Positions 1 through 8,314 are shown, numbered from the stretch's first letter. The stretch: DNA of 64,000 nucleotides from Avena insularis (GCA_023614405.1 CM042694.1:352984010-353048009), one strand, 5' to 3'. The notes: generated from the letters alone by a model not told the origin. Numbers and translations are program-made.

Positions 1-141
1 AATGTGTAATAGATTGAATCGATGTAGTACGTGTGTGTAATAGTTTGAAGTAGTATGTGTGTGTAATAGTTTGAATTGATGTAGTATGTGTGGATAATGA
101 ATTTGATGTAGTGTGTGTGTAATAGTTTGAATCGATGTAGT
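1..141. repeat. Short degenerate minisatellite, about five copies
   Basis: About five imperfect copies of a 25-31 bp unit run head to tail. The core is GTGTGTAATAGTTTGAAT followed by CGATGTAGTAT. The copies differ by small deletions: the second lacks ATTGA before GATGTAG and the fourth reads GGATAATGAATTTGATG. The array enters from the left edge, so its true length is unknown. It is unrelated in sequence to the large array on the right. Confidence 0.85.
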
Positions 142-719
142 TGAACACCGTGCTTTATAATTTCTGTGAATAACCAAGGACAACCTCATGAAAAGAGGGT
201 GGTCTGGCAATGAGCAATGTCAATTTCAGGATGCCGTGAAAATGTAGTCCATCTCCTCTTCAAGTACAAGGTAGCTACATTTGTAACACGTTGAACTGCA
301 GGACCATTTTGCAGGCAACACAAGACAAAGGGAAAATGGTTTACAACACAGACAGCAGACGCAAAATCTATAGTCTAGGATAAAAAGATGCCAGTTAACT
401 GGATTGAACCACGACTAGTATTTGAAGGAAATAGATACTTGATAGTATTTTCTTACAACAGTAGTACTTCCATACAAAAGGGTCTTATACCTGCACAAAA
501 GTGGGCTAAACTTCCTACTAGTTTGTAGAACAATTCGTCAGCATTTCATCTACAAAAGCCATTCTTCAGTCTGAACTTAACTATTCTACACTGAAGAAAC
601 TATAGATCTCCACCAGAAAAGTTGGCTGGCCAATTGCCTTGAGAGGACATAAGTTCTTTGATCATTTAACCCAAACTGATTTATTGTCTTCCCGCCAAAA
701 TACAAGAAATCTGCATCGT
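142..719. other. Intergenic, likely 3' flank of the minus-strand gene model
   Basis: No convincing reading frame is seen. Read on the minus strand, an AATAAA hexamer lies at 680-685, about 35 nt past the stop codon of the gene model at 720-1307, so this stretch could hold its 3' UTR. The distance is short for a plant polyadenylation signal, so the assignment is weak. Nothing else recognisable was found. Confidence 0.4.
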
Positions 720-1307
720 TCATGCACGAGCGATTTGCGTGCGCCAGTCCCGGTTCAGTTGGACCATCCGCGCCGCCGCAACAATTTCTTTGAAACTGAA
801 ATTCGGCATCTCCTTCTCGGGATCGTAGGCCCGTGTGAACTCGAACCTGAATTCCGGGGCTGAGCTGATGCCCGCCGCCGGCTCCGGCTATTGAACAATC
901 CAGCATGCTGAGTGTAGACACTTGGTCGCCGCCATGGTATGGCCTCCGACGGTGCGTAGGATGCAGCGTCTTTGCGGCAGACGGCATGCTCCCAGCCTCC
1001 CCCACTGAGGTAAGGTAGTCCGCGACAAAGCGTGGACGCGAGAGTTCCTAGACCTTGGCGCTGCCCTATTCGAGGGTGTGTACCCTCGACGGCATGCTCT
1101 CGTGAACGATTTGATACATACCTTGTTCCCACTGCCTAGAGCATGCCGTAATACCGCCGCACGATTTATCCACATTGCTCTCTTGGCCTTTCTTGCCGCA
1201 TCTGGTGTCGACAATGCCGTAGTCGCCGCCACGGCCGATTCGGCATATTCGGGGAAATCATCCGCCTGGCAGGGCAATGGGAGACCGGCCTTAAAGTAGA
1301 GCTTCAT
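720..1307 (-). CDS. Hypothetical two-exon protein, function unknown
   Basis: I do not recognise this protein. A spliced minus-strand model can be built. Exon 1 runs from an ATG at 1305-1307 to 1122 (62 codons, starting MKLYFKAGLPLPCQADDFPE) and ends in a strong donor, AAG|GTATGT. Exon 2 runs 887-720 (55 codons and TGA) after an AATAG acceptor, and the join keeps phase 0. Exon 2 contains FRFEFTRAYDPEKEMPNF and a basic end, RDWRTQIARA. The frame is open upstream of the ATG to about 1367 with an alanine run, so the real start may be further 5' or the gene may be cut. The product would be about 117 residues, with no signal peptide or membrane segment visible. Base composition is GC-rich compared with the AT-rich flank. 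A decayed gene fragment is equally possible. Confidence 0.35.
843..873 (+). repeat. 31-bp copy shared with 1929-1959
   Basis: Thirty of 31 bases match 1929-1959 in the same orientation (GAACCTGAATTCCGG, one G/C difference, then CTGAGCTGATGCCC). Here it lies inside exon 2 of the minus-strand gene model. The second copy sits 1.1 kb away in non-coding mosaic sequence, so this looks like a templated fragment copied out of the exon. Confidence 0.8.
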
Positions 1308-1367
1308 GGCCTGCCTTAGAGGGGCTAAGACCCCAGTTTCGGCGGCTATCGCGGCGGCGGCGGCTGC

Positions 1368-1746
1368 TTAGGCGGGGCCATGTTACCCTAGTTGGTGCGG
1401 CGCGGAGGAGCTGCGCAAGGTGAACTATGGTTAGTCGGAGAACGGGAGTGAAAGACTGACAGTAGGTTTGGACTACGGGCACGCGTGAAAATAACAATTT
1501 CCCATTTCCTTAGAGGGTAATAATTCGACACTCGTTGCATTAATAGGTCAATCTTTATTTCCCTTCTCTGCATAAGAGTGTGAACGTATTAAAAAGATCG
1601 GTCGTGGCTATCCACCTCATCAGGCAATGTACCAGGACAAGTAGGAGACGGGACCGGGTTTCATTTTAGAAATGTTGACGACTGTGTCCTTATGTTTATA
1701 CAATATTATTTATATGCCACCATGTACCGTCGAGTGTAGCAACACC
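1368..1746. other. Intergenic, nothing recognised
   Basis: This stretch lies upstream of the minus-strand gene model. A GCC/GGC-rich tract near 1345-1380 could be its leader or 5' coding end. The rest is of mixed composition with only short reading frames. No TATA box, RNA gene or transposon end could be supported. Confidence 0.4.
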
Positions 1747-1832
1747 ATCAGAAACAGGGGATAACGACGTGGCGTGTTTTCTTTTTTTAAAGGGCATCAG
1801 AAACAGGGGATGCCAACGTGGCATGTTTTCTG
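1747..1832 (+). repeat. Imperfect tandem duplication of about 37 bp
   Basis: CATCAGAAACAGGGGAT followed by ACGTGGCGTGTTTTCT (about 1747-1784) is repeated at about 1795-1832 as CATCAGAAACAGGGGAT followed by AACGTGGCATGTTTTCT. The copies are separated by a short T/A-rich spacer. The second copy overlaps the start of the 108-bp repeat at 1818-1925, which makes this the first tile of a mosaic. Confidence 0.8.
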
Positions 1833-1925
1833 ACTGGCGGGCCCGCCCCCTCCACCTTTGACGGCGCGCATCCCAGGTTCGAGGGGCGGTGCCTCCCACC
1901 AACACATTATTGTGCAATTTTCCAT
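1818..1925 (+). repeat. 108-bp direct repeat, left copy
   Basis: From GTGGCATGTTTTCTGACTGG to CAATTTTCCAT this segment matches 3666-3772 in the same orientation at roughly 90 percent by eye (about ten substitutions and one 1-bp indel). The two copies lie on either side of the F-box/DUF295 pseudogene. The family is not recognised. The GACTGGCGGGCCCGCC stretch is a GC-rich patch of a kind common in grass intergenic and transposon DNA. Confidence 0.85.
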
Positions 1926-1928
1926 ATG

Positions 1929-1959
1929 GAACCTGAATTCCGGCGCTGAGCTGATGCCC
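1929..1959 (+). repeat. 31-bp copy of exon sequence from 843-873
   Basis: This is the second copy of the fragment described at 843-873. It begins three bases after the 108-bp repeat ends, so three unrelated copied pieces abut within about 215 bp. Confidence 0.8.
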
Positions 1960-2162
1960 ATGTCGAACACAGAGAATTCTGAAAGAAGCTACTAAAAATA
2001 AATACTTTGAATTCTGAAAGTACTAAAATTAAATACATTAAAATTTTGTCTGAAAGGTAATACACATACTGCTGATCGAAATAATATAAATATAGTACAA
2101 ATTTCTACTTCGAATAATAGACCTGAAAAATGCTAGCCAATAACCTAGGATGAATATAGGAT
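1960..2162. other. AT-rich 3' flank of the DUF295 pseudogene
   Basis: This AT-rich stretch lies just past the stop of the minus-strand DUF295 remnant and may be its 3' UTR. It includes a near-tandem pair starting GAATTCTGAAAG at 1974 and 2009, each ending in a TAAATAC motif, about 30 bp per copy. No gene is visible. Confidence 0.5.
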
Positions 2163-3374
2163 TCATTCTCCCCTATATATTTTGTCGTCGTCGGCTAACG
2201 CGTGCTGCAACACATGTTCAGAGAACTCTCTCCGTCTGTAGTGTGCTGCAAGTATCTCATCTAGAGGGTAAGGCCTCGGTGTATGTTCCAGACTTAATCC
2301 ATACATTACCATTGTTGGTTCCTCTTCCCAGGCTTGAACCTCATGATCGTACAGTCTGCTATAATTCCTGTAGTATATGCAACTGGGTTTGACTGTGGGG
2401 TGTAACCTGGTGTCAATGGAGATAGACCGATTGTAACCAACGAAGAGGGCATGACTTCCAATGTCGCCGATGGCCTTGAGAGAGAGGTTCTCCGTGTCAA
2501 CCCGGTACAACACCGGTTGCCCTTTGGCGAAATCCCCGTTCAACACAAGAAGCAGATCACCATCTGACTCCACAAGGTAAAAATTGTAGGTTCCGCGTAC
2601 CTGTTCAAAGACTGGGGCCAAAATTATTTTTGGCCATCGTGACAGTGCTCGCGCGCTGCTCTAACTAGATGTTGGTCGACAAGATGTCTCCATTCTCAAG
2701 TAATGCATATACTTCCTAATGCCGCCATGCGTACCGTAAGCGTCGAAGGTGGCTAATACAATCCTTCTTCAAATGATCCATTGATTTGCCCTGCTAGGGT
2801 GCTCTTATCGCCCATGCAATATGATCCGGATAATCGCAACGAACACCATCGCCGGGACTTCGCCATTTACGACAGATTACAGAAGATCAGATGGTATGTG
2901 TGCTTGAAACTCAGTGTTAGACTTATGAGTGAATGGGTTCAGAAGCCGAATCTGGTACGGCTCCACCCTCTGAGCAAGCACGATGACGCCACGAGAAACA
3001 CTGACGAAGTAGAATCTTTTGGAAGAAGAGGGCATCAATTAGCACTAAGATGTTTACAATGGAAAATACTAATAAATATCGGATGTGAATGTGAACCTGC
3101 GATGGACGTCCATTAGATTTGTCCTGAAGCAACGACCAGTGGCGAGGTTGAGGAAGGTGAAGTCGCCAACGTCTGGAAGTGTGTGATCTATCATGATCCA
3201 GTTGTTGAGATGGAATTCGGGCACCTTTAAAGTGCGGCACCAATCGGTGCAGACTTCCCGACAAGCCGCATAGGTGTCGACATACTCCTCTTTCTCCAGC
3301 AAATAGTCGGCGATCTTGCGAAGTGGGTCGGACGAGAGATCGTACTAGTTCCTCTTCATCCGGCTACCGGCCAT
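2163..3374 (-). pseudogene. F-box/DUF295-type protein remnant
   Basis: This resembles the large grass family of F-box proteins with a C-terminal DUF295 (KIB-type beta-propeller) domain; intact members are thought to recruit substrates to SCF ubiquitin ligases. The ATG at 3372-3374 gives only MAGSRMKRN before a TAG at 3345-3347. The frame then continues with an F-box-like stretch (DLSSDPLRKIADYLLEKEEY) and FTFLNLATGRCF, and stops at about 3069. A different frame at about 2925-2990 carries QIRLLNPFTH, the usual mid-domain motif. A third open segment, 2621-2163, holds the C-terminal core (FYLVESDGDLLLVL near 2582, then IGSHALFVGYNRSISID and CIYYRN) and ends at TGA. At least one nonsense codon and two frameshifts disable it. 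It lies between the 108-bp direct repeats. The family call is firm for the C-terminal part and good for the N-terminal part. Confidence 0.8.
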
Positions 3375-3525
3375 GGCTTACGTGCGGGAATGTTTTGATC
3401 GAGGAAGAAAGAACAACTACCACTGCAAGGAGAAGAAGAAGAGGATAACAGACGAGGGAGACAAAGCAGAACTGCCACTGCGAGGAGACGAGGAGACGGG
3501 GGAGAAGAAGCGGAACTGCCAATTC
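3375..3525 (-). promoter_or_regulatory. Pyrimidine-rich leader of the DUF295 pseudogene
   Basis: On the minus strand this is strongly CT-rich (runs of CTTCTTCTT and CTCCTCG). It contains a roughly repeated block ending in GCAGTGGCAGTTCTGC and GCAGTGGTAGTTGTTC, directly upstream of the ATG at 3374. Such tracts are common in grass 5' UTRs. No TATA box could be assigned. The open plus-strand frame across it is a by-product of the purine-rich complement. Confidence 0.45.
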
Positions 3526-3665
3526 AAGTTTGGATCAATGGGCTTTTTTCGGAACTAGCGCGTGAACCAGCCATGCACTGCATGCAAGTTTTGATCAAAC
3601 AGACTGACATGTGGGACCTGCTAAAAAATTTCGTGAAGTGCTCCCCGTGCATAGTGCGCTGATAG

Positions 3666-3772
3666 GTGGCATGTTTTCTGACTGGCGGGCCCGCCTCCTC
3701 CACCTTCGACAGCGCGCGTCCCAGGTTCGAGGGCTGGTGCCGCCACCAACACATTATTGTACAATTTTCCAT
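3666..3772 (+). repeat. 108-bp direct repeat, right copy
   Basis: This is the partner of 1818-1925 and 1 bp shorter. It sits about 290 bp upstream of the F-box remnant's ATG and just ahead of the pyrimidine-rich leader of the MULE gene. It could therefore be transposon flank or promoter-proximal sequence. Confidence 0.85.
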
Positions 3773-3784
3773 GCTTTGTCGCAA

Positions 3785-3960
3785 CCAGCTCCACTCCGCT
3801 CCGCTCCTCTGCTCCTACCGCCGCCACTCTGCTCAATCGTGCACCGCTCTCGTCGTCCCCTTGGGCCATCATCCTCCCGCCCTCCCCACCCTGCCATCCC
3901 GTCACGTCCCCTCCCCTCCCCTCCCTGCCCTGTCTCCTTGCCGCCGCCCACCGCCCAGGC
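3785..3960 (+). promoter_or_regulatory. Pyrimidine-rich 5' leader of the MULE gene
   Basis: The plus strand is dominated by C and T (blocks such as CTCCGCTCCGCTCCTCTGCT and CCCCTCCCCTCCCCTCCC). It ends about 80 bp before the proposed first ATG at 4039. This fits a transcribed 5' UTR in grasses. I see no clear TATA element, so the start site is not placed. Confidence 0.45.
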
Positions 3961-4211
3961 GTGTCTAGAAACAAAAAACGAGAGTCGGCCGCTGGGTTAG
4001 GGGCCCAACGACGCTGGTGATCTGGATCCCGCTTGGAGATGGATCCTGCGAGGCTTGAGAGCGCGGATATGGGTCTTGCACGGCTGGAGAGCACAGAATC
4101 TCCTTCAAGTCTGGAGAGCACAGAGGACAACGAAACAGGGGGAGAGGAAGCAGGGTGCAGAGCTTTGGAGGTATGGAGCCCGGAGAAGGTATCGTGCGTC
4201 CACATTGAAGG

Positions 4212-4297
4212 GTAAGAACTGTGATTCCTTTTCTGCATACCCCAACTAGCGTTTCTAGTCCCGTGGTGATGGAAAGGATATGTGTTGGTAACCGCAG
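4212..4297 (+). other. Proposed intron 1 of the MULE gene
   Basis: The donor is AAGG|GTAAGA and the acceptor is TAACCGCAG|GACG, 86 bp apart. The exon before is read in one frame and the exon after (TFVQLVLEHDALSSKHEG) in another. Splicing here joins them correctly, with a split glycine codon. This supports the first exon as part of the gene, though I cannot match that exon to a known MULE N-terminus. Confidence 0.5.
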
Positions 4298-4758
4298 GAC
4301 GTTTGTACAGCTTGTCCTTGAGCATGATGCTTTGTCAAGCAAGCATGAAGGCACTGAAACGTGTGGCGGTGCGGATGATGATGAGAAAGCATATCCGCAC
4401 ATGGTCACGACTCGCTAGGATGGAGAGTAGGGAATATTTGGTTGATTCGAACTTTGAGCCTGACTATGGGACTGATGAGGAAGAGGAATGTGAAGATGTG
4501 GAAATGGGATGTAGATACGAAGACGTGGACATGCCAGTTATACACTTTGACAGGGACAATCCTACAATTGATGAGGGGACTGTCTTTGATAATGTGGAGG
4601 ACTACAGATATGCAGTTGCAACCTATGCAATTAGAGTTGGGTTCGAATTTATCATTGAAAAGAGCGACCAAAAGAGATTTAGGGTGCACTGTAGGGAAAG
4701 TAATATGTGTAAATGGAGATTACATGCATCTCCAATGCAGGGTGGACACCCATTTCAG

Positions 4759-4847
4759 GTTGCAATAGCTACATTTAGTTTCAGTCTTTCTCATATTTAT
4801 TCTGCTGATAACTAGCTCTAAATTATTTGGATTCTTATCGAATGCAG
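4759..4847 (+). other. Proposed intron 2 of the MULE gene
   Basis: The donor is TTTCAG|GTTGCA and the acceptor is CGAATGCAG|ATCAAA, 89 bp apart. It is T-rich and contains a stop codon in the upstream frame. Removal joins GGHPFQ to IKVNTKKHNFP in phase 0, which restores the order expected between the DNA-binding domain and the following conserved block of plant MULE proteins. Confidence 0.75.
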
Positions 4848-6725
4848 ATCAAAGTAAACACGAAGAAACACAACTTCCCTAATACTTCTTTAAGTGGTAA
4901 AATTAGACCGGCGACTACCAAGTGGATTGCTGCCATCGTATTTCATCGGGTGAGGCAGGATCATAACATTGGACCTGCTGAACTCAGAGCAAAGATTAGC
5001 AAAAAGTTAAACATTCTGATTCCTTACCACAGAGTCTTTGATGGGAAGGAGATGGCTCTAGACTTCATTCAAGGCAAGTGGAATGACAGTTTTCATATGT
5101 TGTATAGTTTCAAAGCTCAGGTAGAGAAAACATCACCTAGTAGTGTTGTTGACATCGATTACGAGGTTGTGAAAGGGAGAGAAAAGGTCTCGAGGGGGGG
5201 GTCAGGTATAAGTAGGCAGATAAGATATGCTTCAGGAGATGTTTTGTCTCAAGGCATGCCGAAGGGGTTCCTAGACTACCGCAGCCATACTTGGCAATAG
5301 GCGCAACTTCTTTAACATGGAAGTTCAGGGGACATGTTGCTTCTGCTTGTGCTTTGGACGCGCATAATTGGCTACTACCCGTAGCTTATGCTATTCTTGA
5401 GGGTGAATCAAATGCAAGCTGGACATGGTTCATGTAGAGACTACGGGAAGTAATTGGTCACCCTGAAGGCTTGGTGATACACACCAGTGCATGCGAGGGT
5501 CTTGAGAATGCTGTTGATGTTGTGTTTCCTAGGGTTGAGCATAGGGAATGCATGCGGCACCTTGCTACTAACTTCACGAAGAAGTTCAAAGGAAAGATCT
5601 TTGAAGAGGACTTGTGGCGATCAGCATACACATACATCCCAAGCACGCATGCTACTTACTTGCAGAACATGTATGTAGTGCCAAAGGTGAAAAAATACCT
5701 TGAAGAACATCACACCAAGCTATGGGCCAGAAGCAAGTTTGGTGAGTTAAGCAAGGTGGATTTTGTTTGCAATAATTTGGCAGAGAGTTTCAATGATAAG
5801 ATTTCAGGCATGAAGACACTTGGAATTGTTATTTTGTTGGATGCAATAAGACAGTGCATAATGGTGAAGATAGAATTAAGGCAAAGCATTTGTGCAAGAA
5901 TTTTTTAGGCCATAAAATAGTTCCAAAGGTGGTTATGTTACTGAATGCAAGAACCAGGGCAATGAGAATGATAAAGATGAGGATGGTCAGAAGTTCCAGA
6001 ACATTGGCTGAGGTTTATGCAGAATACAAGCATGGAAGTGAAATAGAGATTACTGGTCTGCCATGTCACCATGCAATTTACTTCATCTTAAAGGTTAGAG
6101 GTAACGGAGCTGAAATAGAGAACTATGTCGATAACTATTTCTCCGTGGACAAGTTTGCTGCAACTTATGTAGAAAATGTACCACCTATGGCCGATGAAAA
6201 TGATTGGGAGATTGTCGATCCAGGGTTCAAACTTCAACCACCAGTTCTTAGGAGGCCACCTGGGAGGCCTAGAAAGCTAAGGATCGAAACCTCCACCGAT
6301 AAAGGTCCAAGGCTGGGAGCTAGGAAAAGGAAATGCAAACGCTGTGGCGGATTCAGACAGATCAAGAGGTTGTGCAAAAACCCAGTTACACATGACATTG
6401 TCCCTGTTCACACCCTGGTGGCAGAAAATGAGGCTTCTCATCCAGAACTGGCGGAAGAGCAGCATGAAGACGGTGATGAGCACTCGAAGGAAAACATACG
6501 TAAGCAGCCAATTTATGAAGAAGTGGAGGTGCCGGCGAGAAAAGGGTGTGAAAAGAAACAAAAGGGTAAGCGGAACAGGGAGGAAAGGGCAAATAATGGA
6601 GGTGTATTAGAATATGAAGAAGTTGCAGGGGTGATTGAGGATGTTCTTGAGGATCTTTCAGCTAACTGCAGGAGAAATAATAAATCCCTGCCAATTTCAT
6701 CTTTGTACGATTCTCTGGATGAAAG

Positions 6726-6796
6726 GTAAGCTTAAAAATTGTTTTATTTGCCATTTTATCATTTTTTTAATCCTCATCAACTGATTCTTAATACAG
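6726..6796 (+). other. Proposed intron 3 of the MULE gene
   Basis: The donor is GAAAG|GTAAGC, a near-perfect plant donor, and the acceptor is TTCTTAATACAG|CGTG after a T-rich stretch. Splicing replaces the terminal Arg-stop with Ser-Val-Gly-stop (TAG at 6804-6806). The intron is 71 bp, short but within the plant range. Confidence 0.5.
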
Positions 6797-6806
6797 CGTG
6801 GGCTAG

Positions 6807-7025
6807 CAGACTAATAAGAGGAGCAGAAAGATACGGGAATAGTAACGCCGTATGTTGAATTATATCATTGAAACTAAACTAGCCGTGTCGTCTTTATTTA
6901 TATCTGGCGCGTGCAACGTGTCTGTGATGGGGTCATGTGGACCAGATTACAATTTTTTTAAATATTATTACATTAATTTTTTACCTGCGTTTGGACGCGG
7001 CTACTAGTTCCCATCTCCCTTACAT
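6807..7025. other. 3' flank of the MULE gene
   Basis: AT-rich sequence, including a TTTTTTTAAATATTATTAC patch near 6952. It may hold the 3' UTR and the element's right end, but no inverted copy of the 3.6-4.0 kb region and no 9-bp target duplication could be identified by eye. Confidence 0.4.
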
Positions 7026-7177
7026 TCCCATCTCCTCCGGCGCACTCCAGAATTATGGTTGTGCCATCAAGTAGCAGAGTCAGTGTATTGTCCCATCAGG
7101 TGTGAACGTAATGACTTTGTTTGTTCAGAATTTGACGACTTTTGATTAGTTTGAAAGACAGAGAAACCTAAAACATG
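7026..7177 (+). repeat. Diverged direct duplication, left copy
   Basis: This matches 7279-7442 in the same orientation. Shared blocks include GGCGCACTCCA, AATTATGGTTGTGCCATCAAG, GCAGAGTCAG, GTATTGTCCCATCAG and CTAAAACATG. The left copy is about 12 bp shorter through several small indels. Neither copy has a convincing reading frame. Confidence 0.85.
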
Positions 7178-7257
7178 TATCTAGACATGTTTTGGGTATA
7201 GACACATTTATTAAATATCTAAAAAAACTAAGTCAGCTATATCTGGACAGGAGTAGT
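7178..7257. mobile_element. Stowaway-like MITE fragment
   Basis: The run TATCTAGACATGTTTTGGG followed by TATAGACACATTTATTAAAT, and the end GGACAGGAGTAGTA, resemble the subterminal and terminal sequence of grass Stowaway elements, whose ends usually read like GACGGAGGGAGTA. Only one end is recognisable, so this is at best a degraded fragment. It lies exactly between the two copies of the 7026/7279 duplication. Confidence 0.35.
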
Positions 7258-7278
7258 ACACTATTACAACACGCTCGA

Positions 7279-7442
7279 TCCCTTCTCCTCTGGCGCACTC
7301 CAAATTATGGTTGTGCCATCAAGTGCTGGGAGCAGAGTCAGCGTATTGTCCCATCAGATATGCCAGGAACATGCGAACTTTATTTTCAGGATCGGACGAG
7401 TTTCGATCGACTAGTTTCAAAGACAAAAGCAACTAAAACATG
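7279..7442 (+). repeat. Diverged direct duplication, right copy
   Basis: This is the partner of 7026-7177. It carries extra bases (TGCTGGGA before GCAGAGTCAG and a longer middle around CAGGATCGGACGAG) and so may be nearer the ancestral sequence. Confidence 0.85.
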
Positions 7443-7538
7443 GCCAACATATATAGATTATGACGATAATCGACCATGACTCAAGTGACCTAGATCCAAA
7501 GAGCGCATTACATAGATTTAATTTATGCTTAAGTGGCC

Positions 7539-8148
7539 CTAATCGACTATGACACTCCCGCAGTCTCCATCATTGACGACGTTGTCCGCATTGCCGCCAG
7601 CCTTCTCCGTGTCGGAATCAATGCTGACGTTTCCGGCAGCGTTCCTCCTCCTCATGGATTCTTCACAGCGCGCTGCATCGATAACGGTGGAGGTCGTATG
7701 CCCAGGCACTGCCCAGAAGCGCTGCCTCCTTTCGGGGTTGCGCAGATCTAGGTGGATCTCCCGCCGGTGGGTTCCGCACAACTCAATCAACGCAGCCCGG
7801 TCCTTCTTGAACAACTTTCACCAGTACGCACTCGTACGCGAGTACCGCGCCATTGCCCTCTTCCGCTCTGACAGCTGGCGGCAGCGCTCCTCGATCTGCC
7901 TCGCCAACGCGTTGTCGCGCAAGAGCAGCGTGACAGGAACCCCGGTGTAGCTGAGCTCGAAGCCGACCGGAAGCCTCGCGAACAGCGACGCGAGTATGTC
8001 GTAGTGGGCGAACATCTGAGCCTCGTGCAAGCTGAGTTTGGGCCTGTCCCTCTCCATGGCGATGAAGGAACACGATCTGATCTTTGGCCCCAAGGTTAAG
8101 GGGATAAGGGCAAGGACGTAGGCCCAGCATCGTTGCCACTGCCAATCA
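7539..8148 (-). pseudogene. Unknown protein remnant split by one stop codon
   Basis: I do not recognise this protein. One minus-strand frame reads from about 8148 (WAYVLALIPLTLGPKI, then MFAHYDILASLFARLPVGFE) to SRTSAYW, meets a TGA at 7818-7820, and continues in the same frame for another 92 codons (KLFKKDRAALIELCGTHRRE, ending CGSVIVD and a stop at 7539). Both halves have protein-like composition: an amphipathic R/E-rich stretch (RQIEERCRQLSERKRAM) before the stop and a charged, low-complexity end after it. The whole would be about 200 residues. An upstream in-frame TGA near 8153 means the 5' end is missing or lies in another exon. No start was chosen; an ATG within the frame lies in IAMERDRPK near 8058. 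The GC-rich third positions suggest a former grass coding sequence. It ends about 170 bp from the satellite array. Confidence 0.5.
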
Positions 8149-8314
8149 GTTCAAAGAACAGACTTCTCGTGGATCACCCGCGTGAAGGATATCACTATCG
8201 TCCACGCACCCCGATCCAATGGCGCCTAACAATCGGGGATCGGGTCTTCTAGAAGCCCAAAGTGGTTGCTGGTTAGCTCTGCGTCCCGATTGTTTGTGGC
8301 CAACGGCTTTAGTT
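8149..8314. other. Unique sequence next to the array edge
   Basis: This is non-repetitive sequence of ordinary composition between the minus-strand remnant and the first satellite unit. No gene or transposon end is seen. It forms the unique anchor for the left end of the array. Confidence 0.6.

Larger units (their letters stand above)
4039..6806 (+). pseudogene. Mutator-like (MULE) transposase, degenerate
   Basis: Plant MULE transposases bind element ends and carry out cut-and-paste transposition in the nucleus. Four exons can be modelled: 4039-4211, 4298-4758, 4848-6725 and 6797-6806. Landmarks in order: an acidic N-terminal part; the MuDR DNA-binding domain at about 4582-4740 (VEDYRYAVATYAIRVGFEF, then HCRESNMCKWRLHAS); IDIDYEV-type residues before the catalytic region; the MULE domain from about 5279 (FRGHVASACALDAHNWLLPV, HRECMRHLATNF); NNLAESFN near 5780; a partial SWIM finger (ITGLPCHHAIYF at about 6064); the linker WEIVDPGFKL with PPGRPRKLR; a zinc-knuckle relic (CKRCGGF at 6334); and an acidic then lysine-rich tail. 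Damage: a likely 1-bp insertion near 4416, a frameshift at about 5257-5283, an in-frame TAG at 5435-5437 and a frameshift at about 5890-5910. The usual Asp after YLA(V/I) is Gly (5300-5302) and the Asp of the HTDAC-like motif is Ser (5486-5488). No terminal inverted repeats were found by eye, so the element's ends are unknown. Confidence 0.88.

Noticed and set aside
2781..3264. Open frames on both strands in the middle of the DUF295 remnant
   Set aside because: They overlap the frameshifted coding relic; only the frame with the LLNPFT motif matches the family.
3373..3558. Plus-strand open frame of 61 codons rich in Lys and Glu
   Set aside because: It is the purine-rich complement of the pyrimidine-rich leader of the minus-strand DUF295 remnant, with low-complexity composition.
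1818..3772. The 108-bp direct repeats as LTRs of a small retrotransposon
   Set aside because: No TG...CA ends, primer-binding site or polypurine tract could be matched, and the interior is an F-box/DUF295 remnant on the opposite strand.
3611..4000. Plus- and minus-strand open frames across the CT-rich block, including a Pro/Ser-rich one
   Set aside because: They are low-complexity translations of a pyrimidine-rich tract best explained as a 5' UTR; the frames on both strands overlap.
3550..7025. Terminal inverted repeats of the MULE
   Set aside because: I compared the 3550-3700 and 6850-7025 regions by eye. Only a short similarity around CATGTGG(A/G)CC was found, too short and too common to call.
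7192..7479. Plus-strand open frame of 95 codons
   Set aside because: It starts inside the MITE-like segment and runs through one copy of a non-coding duplication; the other copy does not keep the frame.
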